Assembly: GCA_002753515.1 (NCBI GenBank)
Contig: PEAK01000021.1
Coordinates: 1 to 62,340, forward strand
Direction of reading: 5' to 3'
Length of the DNA: 62,340 bases
Origin: Magnetococcales bacterium
GTDB taxonomy: Bacteria > Pseudomonadota > Magnetococcia > Magnetococcales > UBA8363
The position numbers and the translations under genes are program-made. The notes under the pieces were generated by a model, which worked only from the letters and a program-made list of their open reading frames with translations, did not search any database and was not told the DNA's origin. Shown one piece after another: positions 36,701 through 45,760 of the stretch (positions are counted from its first letter, which is position 1; every line of letters starts with the position of its first letter).

Positions 36701-36903
36701 TTTGGCCCGCCTTTGTCGAACGCACGTTCGATGCCTATCGGGCCTATTTCGCCCGGGTTGAAAAAGGTTCTTTTTCAGTAGAGTATACGGTGCGTCTGAA
36801 TACACCCGGGGTGTTTCAATTGCCACCCACCCATGTTGAGGCGATGTACGCCCCGGAAACGTTTGGCGAGGCCCCCAACGCGACCATGACGGTGCTGCCT
36901 TAA
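30727..36903 (+). CDS. Alpha-2-macroglobulin family protein with N-terminal LprI-like domain
   Basis: 2058 aa. A signal peptide (LLFLTLLLTGFPVIA) is followed by an LprI/DUF1311-type domain (FDCAAAAYPIEIIICDHEKL...QRQWLAERLERC), then a linker and the long series of macroglobulin (MG) domains and helical thioester domain of YfhM-like bacterial alpha-2-macroglobulins. The thioester motif is C1605-M-E-Q (YTCMEQRVS). Such proteins trap attacking proteases in the periplasm and often work with PBP1C, encoded here about 3.8 kb downstream. LprI is a lysozyme-inhibitor domain, so the fused protein may defend against both enzyme types (inference). No lipobox is seen, unlike many homologues. Confidence 0.92.
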   Translation: MFPTLLFLTLLLTGFPVIAAPTPSFDCAAAAYPIEIIICDHEKLAQADKTLGEAYAAARKRATEAQRNALQNGQRQWLAERLERCHIGNKKGQRIKDPNTVITCLLDMYQARLGELTPGSTRSSTREDPDLPPGSTATKGRTIPAKNPTGATPRSPDTPPRVESTSPKGMVKAVRQITVRFSNPMVPLGDPRLQDPFTVSCPTPGKGRWADNRNWLYDFDADVPAATQCRVNLKEGVTTLAGQPLDKGGDFTFTTAGPTIITSQPTDGDNTIEEDQVFLLGLNALVDPATLESKVHCQIPGIGEKIGVRILTPEERKPLLISADGLIDHFLDRLSGPGGQSPGIDPGLASEAGTEQQRFLKRLHTPDVPIVALQCKRHLAPGSEVSLIWGAGIAARSGVSTATDQVIRFKVREAFQAHFYCERVNKDAGCVPVRPLSLAFNTPIALNLAQKITLKGHGETRTPRIQEDEVLGQWVQRVTFPQPFPEKSTFQLELPAELRDDAGRTLVNQGEFPLTVAIDEYPPLAKFPASFGILEAQGEPALPVTIRNLETVVSADPDHPEKDPAADENAQVRGRLFKVDNPQDFPTWIKRVQEAQREKSHTDPASKETVIDQLIGESSVFGAAEIPALTTFTLPKPNGAKSFDVMGIPLPKPGFYVVELASQRLGAALHGKPKPYFAQAAALVTNLAAHFFQGRESSLVWVTALDSGRPVSGADVRITDCSGHLHARGPSDKDGLFFIHQELPANQKLAACPSGERAYIVSARLEGDVTFTLSSWNNGIERWAFNLPGPSSNKPVRVHTILDRSLFRTGETVHMKHLLRRHDAQGFSYVDQTLWPKKAIIRHAGGGSEYPLNLTWDPAGVAESTLKLPKEAKLGTYDISLDGMNAGSFHVEAFRVPLMKGVVKPVKSDLVRATRAEWDLQVSYLAGGAASLAPVKVRGILKPKTISFHNYEGFTFTNGMVAEGKVELGRSRHDDSEESGGARTRESSKERPLAVVATNLDQAGGARVTVSGWKEVQAPQSLHAEMEYRDPNGETLVSSAQATLWPSAVVPGIKPNAWLPGQDKIQFQVVTLNTSGQVLSGIPVTLDIFQRKTYSHRKRLLGGFYSYDQYDETKKIKEFCSGKSDERGMLVCEGTPPIPGNLIVQARVTDAEGNAGYAHAEVWVPEEKDSWFAAREGDRMDLLPEKRHYEPGDQATLQVRMPFREATGLIVMEREGVMETYVQPLQGQSPRVTIPIQGHHGPNVFVAVLAVRGRSGEVQPTAVIDMGRPAMRLGIAQLQVGWSAYALKVGVKADRETYKTREQADVTVMVHRDNGKPLPGGGEIALAAVDEGLLELLPNGSWNLLEDMMTQRGLEVETATAMGRVLGKRHFGKKAVSQGGGGGRNAARELFDTLLLWQGRVKLDDKGMARVKVPLNDAITSFRIVAVATAGSDLFGTGATTIRATRDIVLFSGLPPVVRQGDRFTAGFTVRNAGEKPFTGQVRATLAPTEPGPLAPREIALAPGEAQEVVWEVTAPGVGKLQWDVEVAGGAASDRLKVSQEVLAAVPVRVTQATLSQLDKESRIQIAMPGDALPGSGGVEAVLASRVTDDLTGVKEYMQNYPYTCMEQRVSKAITLEDQTLWEALISALPSYLDKDGLVNYFPQTSQGSDTLTSYLLAVAATADWKIPDKSLQSMKKGLKAFVEGKIVRHSALATADLTVRKVAALAALARHEPVDPKLAGNLTIEPNLWPTSTLIDWIDLLSKSDKWPDRDNRKREALALLRSRLHFSATTMTFSTENSDYLWWLMVSPDVNANRALLAVLNEQDWREDAVRMLKGSLHNRQRGHWNTSIANAWGTLAMKKFAQTFEGVKLSGSSTVTLQGKKREISWSSQPKGDRLTFPWPKAPEELLVQHQGSGKPWLTVTTRAARPLVEPFFAGYRIQRTVTPVEQKMAGEWHRGDVLRVHLALEALSDRTWVVVDDPIPGGSTLLGGGLGKDSKIMTGGENNAEDHVWPAFVERTFDAYRAYFARVEKGSFSVEYTVRLNTPGVFQLPPTHVEAMYAPETFGEAPNATMTVLP

Positions 36904-36921
36904 AATAGGTTCAGGATAACC

Positions 36922-37314
36922 TCAAGAACCCGCGAGATGCCCATGAAGCCATGAAGCCAATTCTTCCTCTCCCATGGCACCCTGGGCCAGAGAAAGGAAA
37001 ACTCGGTATTTCTCCACGCCCGGCGCGACCAACTGTTTTCCGTTCAGGCGCAGGAACAGCAGACACACCACATAGGCGACCCGCTTGTTGCCATCTATAA
37101 ACGGATGATTGCGGGCCATGCCGAAAGCGTAGCTTGCGGCCAGTTCCGCCAGCGTTGGGGGCGGATCGCCGTAGGCCTGTCGGTTGACCGGGCGGGCCAG
37201 GGCGGATTCCAGCAAGCCTTCATCGCGCAGCCCCTCGCCGCCTCCATGTTCCGCCAACTGGCGTTTGTGGATGGCGAGCGCAACCTCTTTTCCGATCCAG
37301 ATAGGCGTATTCAT
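36922..37314 (-). CDS. Death-on-curing (Doc/Fic) family toxin
   Basis: 130 aa. The Fic motif reads HPFIDGNKRVAYV (normal HxFxDANKR, here with Gly for Ala). The upstream segment EGLRDEGLLESALARPVN is typical of Doc. Doc enzymes phosphorylate EF-Tu, arresting growth. It lies 3 bp after the AbrB/MazE-like gene 37318-37542, its probable antitoxin (a non-Phd partner). The pair separates the alpha-2-macroglobulin gene and the chemoreceptor gene. Confidence 0.88.
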   Translation of the reverse strand: MNTPIWIGKEVALAIHKRQLAEHGGGEGLRDEGLLESALARPVNRQAYGDPPPTLAELAASYAFGMARNHPFIDGNKRVAYVVCLLFLRLNGKQLVAPGVEKYRVFLSLAQGAMGEEELASWLHGHLAGS

Positions 37315-37317
37315 CGG

Positions 37318-37542
37318 TCATTCGGCCAACTTGCGCAGAACGTCACGCTCCTCACGCATGATCTCCTCGGCCAGGTCCATCTGCCGGGCAAACTCCGGAT
37401 TGTAGGGGGTCAGTTCGATCCCTTCCCTGGTTTCCAGAACGTACAGGGCATCACCTTTCTCGACCCGGAGCTTGGCTAGAATCTCCTTGGGAAGCACGAT
37501 ACCCGTGGAATTACCGATGGATGTCAAACGCAACATCGTCAT
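37318..37542 (-). CDS. AbrB/MazE-family antitoxin
   Basis: 74 aa. The swapped-hairpin DNA-binding start reads LRLTSIGNSTGIVLPKEIL with KLRVEKGDALYVLETREG following. The acidic tail (MDLAEEIMREERDVLRKLAE) is the likely toxin-neutralising part. Start ATG 37542 follows GGAGGG. It is probably first in the two-gene operon and probably autoregulated, as is usual for such modules. Confidence 0.85.
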   Translation of the reverse strand: MTMLRLTSIGNSTGIVLPKEILAKLRVEKGDALYVLETREGIELTPYNPEFARQMDLAEEIMREERDVLRKLAE

Positions 37543-37684
37543 TTGAGGCCCTCCTTTTCGCCTTATTATAACGAACGTAAGAACATATCTCCATTTTTTT
37601 TCGAGGAACTGTCGGCAGCAAATTCATTGCCCGGTCTTATAGAGCATGATTTGTCCGGTTTTCATGGGGGTGAGGAGGTGACCT

Positions 37685-37729
37685 ATGAAACGGACTGAAT
37701 GGTTGCAGGAGACACGTAAGATGAGATTC
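37685..37729 (+). pseudogene. ISNCY-type transposase start, remnant
   Basis: ATG 37685, after GAGGAGGTG, gives MKRTEWLQETRKMRF. This closely resembles the start of ISNCY-family transposases as I remember them (MKMTEWLQETRQMRFEE...). The resemblance stops after MRF, and the frame goes on without similarity to a stop near 37856. It is a truncated relic if the match holds; a homology search is decisive. Confidence 0.45.
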
Positions 37730-38400
37730 GGGTCTGGAACCCTATACTCACCCCGTAGGGTCTTCAGCAAAATCCCAAATGCCACCACCGTTGATGACTT
37801 TGAATCCCTGCTCCCCGGGAACGTTCACAAAGATCTGGAAAAAAGCAAGGACACTTGAGAACGGGGTTCGTTCGGCGCTTACCTTTTATTCGACGATAAG
37901 TATACCGAAGGGCTTGGGCGTTATCGAAAAAGCCGCCAAACGATTATTTACAATAATAGATCGTGTAATCGTGTGGACCAGATGTCGGGAATTGATCGTG
38001 TCCAGCAATGGAAGAGGGTCAATTTATTGCGATCCGCAATAAACGGCTTGTTGATCTTTATTGATTCTTGATAGATGATATTTTAAAAGAGAGGTGGAAA
38101 ATGGAATAACCGCTCTGCCCCGCTTGATCTTTGTTTTATCAGTATACCTGTTTCTTCCCTGTCATGCAACTGCCAAATGGTGAGATGGTGACCATCGCCC
38201 CATCTGCACCAATTCTATTGGACTATAAGCCATCGCCCAGATGATGAATAATGGACATGAAATTCCACATATTAACAATTAGTTGATATCAAAACGGCAC
38301 TGTAGCATCTTGTGCCGGTTCGATCAATTCCCTCTTGCCCCCATATTTTTATTTAATGATTGACATTGTGTAAATGAGGGGAGTAGCATGTTTACCTAAT

Positions 38401-38421
38401 ACTTGTGACACCAACACAAGT
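38401..38421. promoter_or_regulatory. Inverted repeat ACTTGTG-N7-CACAAGT
   Basis: A perfect 7-bp inverted repeat with a 7-base centre (21 bp overall, TACTTGTG...CACAAGTTC), about 200 bp before the chemoreceptor start. Size and symmetry fit a dimeric repressor site, but no regulator is identified. Confidence 0.3.
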
Positions 38422-38617
38422 TCCATATATTAATTGAATGCTGACAAATAATTTCAAGTCAGGTGTTTTGGCTGTAACATGATACCGGAAACAGACTTAA
38501 GCATGTCCCAGGATATTTATATTTACAAATTTTGTTCGCCGTCTATAAAGTAGATACCATATTCCGATATGTCTGCCTACTATAAATAGATGGATTCCAT
38601 TCCCGGAGGGCAGATCA

Positions 38618-40645
38618 ATGAAAAATTTGAAACTTGGCATAAAACTTGGTCTTGGATTTGGTGTGGTTTTGTTGTTGACCGTTTTTCTCTCCCTGATCGG
38701 CTACCATAGTATAACCGATTTGGCGGATCGTGTTGGTAAAGTCAAAGATATGACATTAATAAGCGAAATGATTGGCGATGCCATGCAGGCTGAGAAGAAT
38801 TTCTTCCTGCGCAAAGAAATGAAATATGTTGAGGAAAATCAGAAAAAACTTGAGGAAATTAAGAAACAAACAGTGATTGATCGAGATCAAAAACTTTCCG
38901 ATCCATCGGATAAAGCCAAAGCAGATGCCATATTGGCCGATGTTGCCGCATATGACAAAGCCTTCGACAACTATGTTGATACCGAAAAGAAAATTCAAGA
39001 AGGCGTTGCCAGAATGCTCGGTTTGGCGCGTGGCGTCATCTCCGAAGAGTCCAAAGCATTGCAGGTGGACCAGGAGCAAAAACTGAATACCCTTCTCAAT
39101 CAACCTGTCAATGCCCAGGATAATCATGAGGTGACAACAAAAAACGCCAAGATCGGGGAACGCATCAAGAAAGCCCTTGAAACAACCGAAGTTTTGGCCA
39201 ATATCCGGGAAGCCCGAATCGCGGAAAAAGAGATCCTCAACACCTTCGGCAAGGATGAAAAACAGATCAAACGAAACCAGGATAACATGGCGGAAGCCCT
39301 CAAGATCGCCAAAACACTCCTGCCAACTTTCACCGCTCAGAACAATATCGATCAGATCAAGAAAATTATCGCGGCATTGGAGAGCTATCAAAAAGAGATG
39401 TCGGGCATCATCGATATGCTCCATGGCCAGAGCAAATCAGAACAGGAGATGATCGCCAGCCGAAGAACCGCAGACAAAGCAATCCATGAAATCGTCGACA
39501 TCCAGGAAAAGAAAATGGACGAACAAGTCGCATCGGTCCTTCGTCTTGTCACAGGTACCAGCATTACCGCCGTATTGCTGGGCTTGCTGATCGCCATTTC
39601 AATCACACGCGCCATCACGGGAGCCATGAAAAAAGGCGTTGCCTTCGCACAGAGCATTGCCCAGGGCAACTTGACCGCCACCATCCAACTGGATCAGAAG
39701 GATGAAATCGGACAGCTCGCCCATGCCCTGAAAGAAATGGCGGCCAAACTGCGCGAGATCATCGGGGAAATATCTGCCGCAGCATCACAGGTTGCCTTAG
39801 GCAGCAACGAAATCTCCAATACCGCCCAGGTACTCTCCCAAGGGGTTACCGAACAGGCCGCCTCCGTGGAAACCACATCCGCAGCCCTGGCGGCCATTAC
39901 CGGGAGTTGTCAACTCAGTACGGACAGTTCCAATACCACCCAAACCATTGCCCTCAAGGCATCCAACGATGCCTCGCGAGGCGGGGAAGCCGTCATCAAA
40001 GCCGTGACCGCCATGAAGGAAATCGCCTCCAAGATCGGTATTATCGAAGAAATCGCCCGGCAAACCAATCTGTTGGCCTTGAATGCCGCCATCGAAGCCG
40101 CCCGGGCGGGAGAACATGGCAAGGGATTCGCCGTAGTCGCCGCCGAGGTCAGGAAGCTGGCGGAACGCAGTCAAACAGCCGCCGGAGAAATCAGCCACCT
40201 TTCCGCATCCAGCGTTCAGATCTCCGAAGAAGCCGGGACGATCATCGACAAACTGGTCCCGGACATCAAGGAAACCGCCGATCGCATCCAGGGGATTACC
40301 GAATGCAGTCGACAACAACGGGATGGAATCTCCGATATCAGTCAATCGATTCAGCAACTCGAACAGGTGGTTCAGCAAACTGCCGGATCTTCCGAAGAAC
40401 TGGCCGCAACCGCGGAAGAATTGAATTCCCAGGCCGACATGATGGCCCACTCCATCTCTTTCTTCAATGTCGGTTCCAATGGCCATGCCGCCCCTGTCAA
40501 GAATATGATACGCTCACAAAAATCAGCCAAGCCGTCCCAGCACAGGCAACCCAAACGGATAGCCCCTCCTGCGGTACGAGCGGCGGACAACAAACAGCTC
40601 ACAGACCAGCATTCCAGTTCTGACGTTGATTTTGAATCGTTTTGA
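38618..40645 (+). CDS. Methyl-accepting chemotaxis protein (HBM-type sensor)
   Basis: 675 aa. TM1 ([21 protein letters not shown]) is followed by about 260 helical periplasmic residues rich in Lys/Glu. It reads [20 protein letters not shown] and matches a helical bimodular (HBM) sensor in length and pattern. TM2 ([19 protein letters not shown]), a HAMP segment and the signalling hairpin ([24 protein letters not shown]) follow. The C-terminus lacks a CheR-docking pentapeptide. Ligands of HBM receptors include organic acids (established knowledge); none can be assigned here. The cognate che genes are not in the window. Confidence 0.9.
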   Translation: MKNLKLGIKLGLGFGVVLLLTVFLSLIGYHSITDLADRVGKVKDMTLISEMIGDAMQAEKNFFLRKEMKYVEENQKKLEEIKKQTVIDRDQKLSDPSDKAKADAILADVAAYDKAFDNYVDTEKKIQEGVARMLGLARGVISEESKALQVDQEQKLNTLLNQPVNAQDNHEVTTKNAKIGERIKKALETTEVLANIREARIAEKEILNTFGKDEKQIKRNQDNMAEALKIAKTLLPTFTAQNNIDQIKKIIAALESYQKEMSGIIDMLHGQSKSEQEMIASRRTADKAIHEIVDIQEKKMDEQVASVLRLVTGTSITAVLLGLLIAISITRAITGAMKKGVAFAQSIAQGNLTATIQLDQKDEIGQLAHALKEMAAKLREIIGEISAAASQVALGSNEISNTAQVLSQGVTEQAASVETTSAALAAITGSCQLSTDSSNTTQTIALKASNDASRGGEAVIKAVTAMKEIASKIGIIEEIARQTNLLALNAAIEAARAGEHGKGFAVVAAEVRKLAERSQTAAGEISHLSASSVQISEEAGTIIDKLVPDIKETADRIQGITECSRQQRDGISDISQSIQQLEQVVQQTAGSSEELAATAEELNSQADMMAHSISFFNVGSNGHAAPVKNMIRSQKSAKPSQHRQPKRIAPPAVRAADNKQLTDQHSSSDVDFESF

Positions 40646-40723
40646 ACCATGTCATGCCACTGAATCCCAGGTCACCCCCGGTTCCAGCACGTTGAAACCG
40701 GGGGTGGTGCCGTCGGTACGCGG

Positions 40724-42841
40724 ATGAGGAGAAGCCTTCGATACATCCTATGGTTTTGCCCCGGACTCTGGATCCTTTGGTTGTGGGGGGAGCCGCAACT
40801 CCCTGATTTTGCCAGGGTTCGCGCCAACTGGCATGCCAGTGACGGCGTTTTGCTCGACCGTCATGGTGCCATCCTGCACGAAATGCGGGTATCGTTCGTG
40901 GGACGGCGTTTGGCCTGGACATCGCTACAAGAGATCGCACCAGCGGCATTGGCCATTATCGTGCGAGCGGAAGACCAGCGCTTCTACAGCCATCATGGTG
41001 TGGATGTTCGGGCCCTGGCGGCAAGCCTGTGGGGCCGATTGACCGGCAAAGGGCGGCGGGGAGGCTCCACCATCAGCATGCAATTGGCGGGTCTCCTGAA
41101 CCCGGAGATGACGGGACGCCCTGGTTTGCGTTCTCTGGTTGGCAAATGGCGGCAGATGCGGGCTGCCTGGAAGTTGGAATCCACCTGGAGCAAAAACGCC
41201 ATTCTGGAAGCCTACGTCAATCGCGTCAGCTTTCGCGGCGAATGGGAGGGTATCGGCACCGCAACGCGAGGATTGTTCAACAAAAGCGTTGGCGGATTAA
41301 CGCCTGCCGAAGGAATCATTCTGGCGGCCTTGCTGCGCGCCCCCAGCGCCACCCTTCCGCAGGTTGCCCAGCGCGCCTGTCAACTCAAAAATCGCCTGGC
41401 AGCCGATATGTCCTGCGCGACCCTGCAGGAAGAAGTGGCCAATGCCCTCACCCGGAACCAGTGGATCGAACCACTCCATGCCGCAGCCCCGCAGTTGGCG
41501 CGTTGGTTATTGCCCGGGGAACATGGAGAGACCATCCGCACCACCATCGACGGCAATTTGCAACATTCTGTACGAGACATCCTCGCCGATCATTTATCCC
41601 ATTTAAAAGCGCAAAACGTCCATCACGGGGCGGCGTTGGTCGTCAACAATGCCCATGGCGACGTCGTGGCCTACGTTGGCAACCACCCCCAAGCCGAAGC
41701 ACTCAGCCAGGTCGATGGCATCAAAGCCTTGCGTCAGGCGGGTTCCACCCTGAAACCATTCCTCTACGGGCTCGCCCTGGAAAAACGCCTGCTGACCGCA
41801 GCCTCCCTGCTGGAAGACGCCCCTCTCGATCTCATGACCCCCGGCGGGGGACTCTATGTGCCCCGCAATTATGAAGAGGACTTCAAAGGCTGGGTCAGCG
41901 TGCGGACCGCGTTGGCCTCGTCACTCAACGTCCCGGCTGTCAAAACCTTGTTGCTGGCGGGTCTTGAACCGGCTGTACAACGGCTGCGTCGCCTGGGATT
42001 TTCCGCCATCGTCAAGGATGGCCTCTACTACGGCCCCGCCCTGGCCTTGGGTTCGGTGGAGGTCAGCCTGTGGCAACTGGTCAACAGCTATCGCACCCTG
42101 GCCAACGAAGGTTTGTATTCCCCCCTGCGGCTCATCCCGGACGAATCCCCCCCTGCCCGGGAACGCGTTTTGCCTCCTGAAGCCAGTTTTCTCATCACCG
42201 ATATCCTCGCCGATCCCTCCGCCAGGGCGTTGACCTTCGGCCTGGACAATCCCTTGAATTTACCCTTTTGGAGCGCCGCCAAAACAGGGACATCCAAAGG
42301 GATGCGGGATAATTGGTGCGTCGGTTTCACCCGGGAATGGAGCGTGGGGGTATGGGTCGGCAATTTTTCCGGGGAATCGATGCACGATGTTTCAGGAATC
42401 ACGGGGGCGGCCCCGGTGTGGCACGCCATCATGACCACACTGCCATCCGCGCATCGCGAACCGGCCCCCCCCCGAGGATTGGTGAAAACACGGACGGTGT
42501 TCGCCGGTAACGAAGAGGCGGAGCGCGACGAATGGTATCTGACCGGAACCGAAATGGAACGGGTGGAACGGGCGGGCAACTGGCAACTGCGGGGACGCAT
42601 CGTCTACCCGGAAACCGGGGTCATCCTGGCCCTCGATCCCGATATTCCCAAAAGTCGGGAACGGGTCTTTTTTCGCATGGAACCGCAGCAACCCGGCTAT
42701 CGTTGGCGACTCAACGGGGTGGAGATGGATACGGAAAACGGTTGGTCACCAACACCGGGACATCATCGGCTGGAATTGTTGAATTCCAGGGGGGAAACCA
42801 TGGATAACACCACCTTTGAAGTGCGTGGCCGCTCTGGCTGA
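40724..42841 (+). CDS. pbpC: Penicillin-binding protein 1C
   Basis: 705 aa. A short N-terminal anchor (YILWFCPGLWILWLWG) is followed by a glycosyltransferase domain (AEDQRFYSHHGVD, GGSTISMQLAGLL), a transpeptidase domain with Ser341 in STLKPFLYG and Lys520 in KTGTSKG, and a beta-rich C-terminal domain of the PBP1C type. Together with alpha-2-macroglobulin it repairs or rebuilds peptidoglycan after damage; the two genes are often adjacent but are separated here by a toxin-antitoxin pair and a chemoreceptor. It ends 21 bp from the convergent uvrA. Confidence 0.93.
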   Translation: MRRSLRYILWFCPGLWILWLWGEPQLPDFARVRANWHASDGVLLDRHGAILHEMRVSFVGRRLAWTSLQEIAPAALAIIVRAEDQRFYSHHGVDVRALAASLWGRLTGKGRRGGSTISMQLAGLLNPEMTGRPGLRSLVGKWRQMRAAWKLESTWSKNAILEAYVNRVSFRGEWEGIGTATRGLFNKSVGGLTPAEGIILAALLRAPSATLPQVAQRACQLKNRLAADMSCATLQEEVANALTRNQWIEPLHAAAPQLARWLLPGEHGETIRTTIDGNLQHSVRDILADHLSHLKAQNVHHGAALVVNNAHGDVVAYVGNHPQAEALSQVDGIKALRQAGSTLKPFLYGLALEKRLLTAASLLEDAPLDLMTPGGGLYVPRNYEEDFKGWVSVRTALASSLNVPAVKTLLLAGLEPAVQRLRRLGFSAIVKDGLYYGPALALGSVEVSLWQLVNSYRTLANEGLYSPLRLIPDESPPARERVLPPEASFLITDILADPSARALTFGLDNPLNLPFWSAAKTGTSKGMRDNWCVGFTREWSVGVWVGNFSGESMHDVSGITGAAPVWHAIMTTLPSAHREPAPPRGLVKTRTVFAGNEEAERDEWYLTGTEMERVERAGNWQLRGRIVYPETGVILALDPDIPKSRERVFFRMEPQQPGYRWRLNGVEMDTENGWSPTPGHHRLELLNSRGETMDNTTFEVRGRSG

Positions 42842-42862
42842 ACGGGAAACGGGGTCGTCGGG

Positions 42863-45727
42863 CTACGGACGTTGCAGCAAAGGTTTGAGGAAGCGGCCGG
42901 TGTAGGAGCCGGGATGGTCGGCGCATTGTTCCGGCGTTCCCTCCATGACAATGGATCCGCCACGGCTTCCCCCTTCCGGTCCCAGATCGATGATCCAGTC
43001 CGCGGTTTTGATGACATCCAGGTTGTGTTCAATGACGATGACGGTATTGCCATCTTGAACCAGGCGTTCCAGGACTTCCACCAGTTTGCGTATATCGTCA
43101 AAGTGCAAACCCGTCGTGGGTTCGTCCAGGATGTAGAGGGTTTTGCCCGTAGCCCTTTTGGCCAGTTCCTTGGCAATCTTAACCCGTTGCGCCTCACCAC
43201 CCGACAAGGTGGTGGCGGATTGCCCCAGGCGAATATAGGACAAGCCGACGTCTTGGAGCGTAAGCAATTTTTGCTGGATCGAGGGAATAGGTTTGAAAAA
43301 GACGGCGGCCTCCTCGACCGTCATTTTAAGCACACCGCTGATGGAATGACCTTTGTAGAGGATTTCCAAGGTTTCCCGACTGTAACGGCTGCCATGGCAC
43401 ACATCGCATTCGACGAAAATGTCGGGCAGGAAGTGCATTTCAATTTTGACCAATCCCTCCCCGGCGCAGGCTTCACAGCGTCCCCCTTTGACATTGAAAC
43501 TGAACCGGCCCGCTTTGTAACCCCGCGCCCGGGCCTCCGGGACTTGGGCGAAGAGGTCGCGAATGGGGGTGAACAGGCCAATATAGGTAGCGGGATTGGA
43601 GCGTGGCGTGCGTCCGATGGGCGATTGATCGATGTGAATCACTTTATCGAGAAATTCAAGGCCGTCGATGGAGGATATCTCGCCCGTGCCGACCTGGGCG
43701 CGATGCAGGTGCTGCTGCAGCGCCGGGTAGAGGGTATCCAATATCAGACTCGATTTGCCCGAACCGGAAACGCCGGTCACACAGGTCAACAAGCCGATGG
43801 GGATATGGGTGGAAACACTCCGGAGATTGTGCGTGCTGACGCCATTCAGGGTCAATTTGCTTTCGGGATTGAAAGGGCGACGTTTGGCGGGCAGGGGTAT
43901 GCTACGCACCCCCGACAGGTATTGCCCGGTGAGCGAATCGGGATTGGCAGTGATTTCGGCGGGAGTCCCAGTTGCCACCACTTGGCCACCATGCTCCCCC
44001 GCCCCCGGTCCCATGTCCACGACATGGTCGGCGGTACGAATGGCTTCTTCATCATGTTCCACCACCACCACGGTATTGCCCAGGTCGCGCAGGCGCTGCA
44101 AGGTGTGCAGGAGCCTTTGGTTGTCGCGCTGGTGCAAGCCGATGCTCGGTTCATCAAGGATGTAGAGAACCCCGGTCAGGCCGGAACCGATTTGGTTGGC
44201 CAGGCGGATACGTTGACTCTCACCCCCCGACAGGGTCGCCGCCGCGCGATCCAGGGTCAGATAATCCAGGCCAACGGCGATGAGGAAATGCAGACGCTCG
44301 TTGATCTCCTTGAGGATGCGTTCGGCGATGGTGGTCTCCCGGGAACTGAGTGGTAACGTTTGGCAGATGGTCAAGGTTTGGTCCAGGGGAATGGCTGAGA
44401 GTTCGGCAATGTTGTAACCGCCAACCTTGATCGACAAGGCTTCGATACGGAGCCGTTTGCCGTGACAGGTGGTACACGGCGAGGTGTTACGAAATTGCCC
44501 CATTTCCTCGCGCATATCATCCGATTCGGTTTCCAGATACCGTCGTTCCAGGTTGTTGAGTACCCCCTCCCATGGTTTGGTCGTGGTAAAACTGCCCCGT
44601 GGTCCACGGAAACGAAAACGGATACGATCCCCCTTCACACCATTCAAAATGATATGTTGCTGTTCCAAGGGGAGTTGGTTCCAGGGGGTGGTGATGGAAA
44701 TATCAAAGTGTTCGGCAACGGCTTGCAGGCTTTGCCGCGCCATGTGGGCGGTGGGTTTGGCCCATGGGGCGATGGCCCCTTGTTCAATGGAAAGGTTGGC
44801 ATCGGGGATGATCAACTCGGGATCGAAAAATTCCCGGGTTCCAAGACCGGTACAGCCGGGACAGGCTCCAAATGGATTGTTGAAGGAAAACAGACGCGGT
44901 TCGATTTCCGGGTAGGAAATACCACAGTCGGGACAGGCATGGCGTTCGGAAAACAACATCTCGGTAGGGGGATCGCCAAGGATTTGAATGTGGGCAATGC
45001 CCCCGGGGACCGATTTCAAGGCCAAGGTTTGCGGCAGGGCCAGGGTGGTTTCCAGGGAGTCGGCCAGACGACCCTCAATACCGGGTTTGATGACGATACG
45101 GTCCACCAGGGCGGAGATGGAGTGTTTGACTTTTTTGTTCAGATCAGCCGCTTCTTCCACCTCCATGGTCTGGCCGTCGATGACCACCCGGGTGAAACCA
45201 TGCCGGACCAGGGCGGCCAATTCCTTTTTGAACTCCCCTTTGCGTCCCATGGCGATGGGGGCCATGATCAACAAACGGGAATTTTCGGGAAGCGTCAGGA
45301 GGGTATCCACCATTTGGCTAACAGTTTGGCTGTCAATGGGTTTGCCGCAGCCATGACAGTGCGGTTTGCCGATGCGGGCGAACAGGAGTCGGAGATAATC
45401 ATGGATCTCGGTGACCGTTCCTACGGTAGATCGGGGATTTTTGCTGGTGCTTTTTTGTTCGATGGAAATGGATGGGGAAAGACCTTCAATGGCATCGCAA
45501 TCGGGTTTGCCTTGCAGGGAAAGGAATTGCCGGGCGTAGGCCGACAAGGATTCCACGTAACGGCGTTGACCCTCGGCGGACAGGGTATCAAACGCCAGGG
45601 ATGATTTTCCCGATCCGGAAACGCCGGTGATGACGGTCAGGGCATTTCTGGGCAATTCCAAATCGATGTTTTTCAGGTTGTGTTCGCGGGCACCGCGTAT
45701 GATGATCTTGTCCGCGTGGGTGTTCAT
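42863..45727 (-). CDS. uvrA: Excinuclease ABC subunit A
   Basis: 954 aa, near the family norm of 940-960. Two ABC ATPase units: first Walker [16 protein letters not shown] (about 34-48), second [15 protein letters not shown]. Zinc fingers: HCHGCGKPI and CPDCG...CPGCTG in the first half and CEACAG...CDVC in the second. The signatures [16 protein letters not shown] and [16 protein letters not shown] are both present. It recognises DNA damage with UvrB in nucleotide excision repair. ATG 45727 is divergent from the siroheme-type gene, with only 33 bp between them. Confidence 0.97.
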   Translation of the reverse strand: MNTHADKIIIRGAREHNLKNIDLELPRNALTVITGVSGSGKSSLAFDTLSAEGQRRYVESLSAYARQFLSLQGKPDCDAIEGLSPSISIEQKSTSKNPRSTVGTVTEIHDYLRLLFARIGKPHCHGCGKPIDSQTVSQMVDTLLTLPENSRLLIMAPIAMGRKGEFKKELAALVRHGFTRVVIDGQTMEVEEAADLNKKVKHSISALVDRIVIKPGIEGRLADSLETTLALPQTLALKSVPGGIAHIQILGDPPTEMLFSERHACPDCGISYPEIEPRLFSFNNPFGACPGCTGLGTREFFDPELIIPDANLSIEQGAIAPWAKPTAHMARQSLQAVAEHFDISITTPWNQLPLEQQHIILNGVKGDRIRFRFRGPRGSFTTTKPWEGVLNNLERRYLETESDDMREEMGQFRNTSPCTTCHGKRLRIEALSIKVGGYNIAELSAIPLDQTLTICQTLPLSSRETTIAERILKEINERLHFLIAVGLDYLTLDRAAATLSGGESQRIRLANQIGSGLTGVLYILDEPSIGLHQRDNQRLLHTLQRLRDLGNTVVVVEHDEEAIRTADHVVDMGPGAGEHGGQVVATGTPAEITANPDSLTGQYLSGVRSIPLPAKRRPFNPESKLTLNGVSTHNLRSVSTHIPIGLLTCVTGVSGSGKSSLILDTLYPALQQHLHRAQVGTGEISSIDGLEFLDKVIHIDQSPIGRTPRSNPATYIGLFTPIRDLFAQVPEARARGYKAGRFSFNVKGGRCEACAGEGLVKIEMHFLPDIFVECDVCHGSRYSRETLEILYKGHSISGVLKMTVEEAAVFFKPIPSIQQKLLTLQDVGLSYIRLGQSATTLSGGEAQRVKIAKELAKRATGKTLYILDEPTTGLHFDDIRKLVEVLERLVQDGNTVIVIEHNLDVIKTADWIIDLGPEGGSRGGSIVMEGTPEQCADHPGSYTGRFLKPLLQRP

Positions 45728-45760
45728 GGCTGATGCGACTCCTTAGAAAGGCCGGATATC

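Larger units (their letters stand above)
37543..38617. other. A+T-rich stretch between toxin-antitoxin and chemoreceptor
   Basis: About 1.1 kb that is clearly richer in A+T than its surroundings from 38041 on. It holds the transposase remnant at 37685, short frames without ribosome sites and an inverted repeat at 38401-38421. No gene is supported. It looks like decayed transferred DNA plus the promoter region of the chemoreceptor. Confidence 0.5.

Noticed and set aside
38546-38570. Sigma-28 type promoter TAAAGTAG ... TCCGATAT before the chemoreceptor
   Set aside because: The spacer is 9 instead of 11 bases and both boxes deviate; not strong enough to annotate.
42872-44356. 494-aa plus-strand frame
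   Set aside because: It is antisense to uvrA, which has complete and well-conserved motifs on the other strand.
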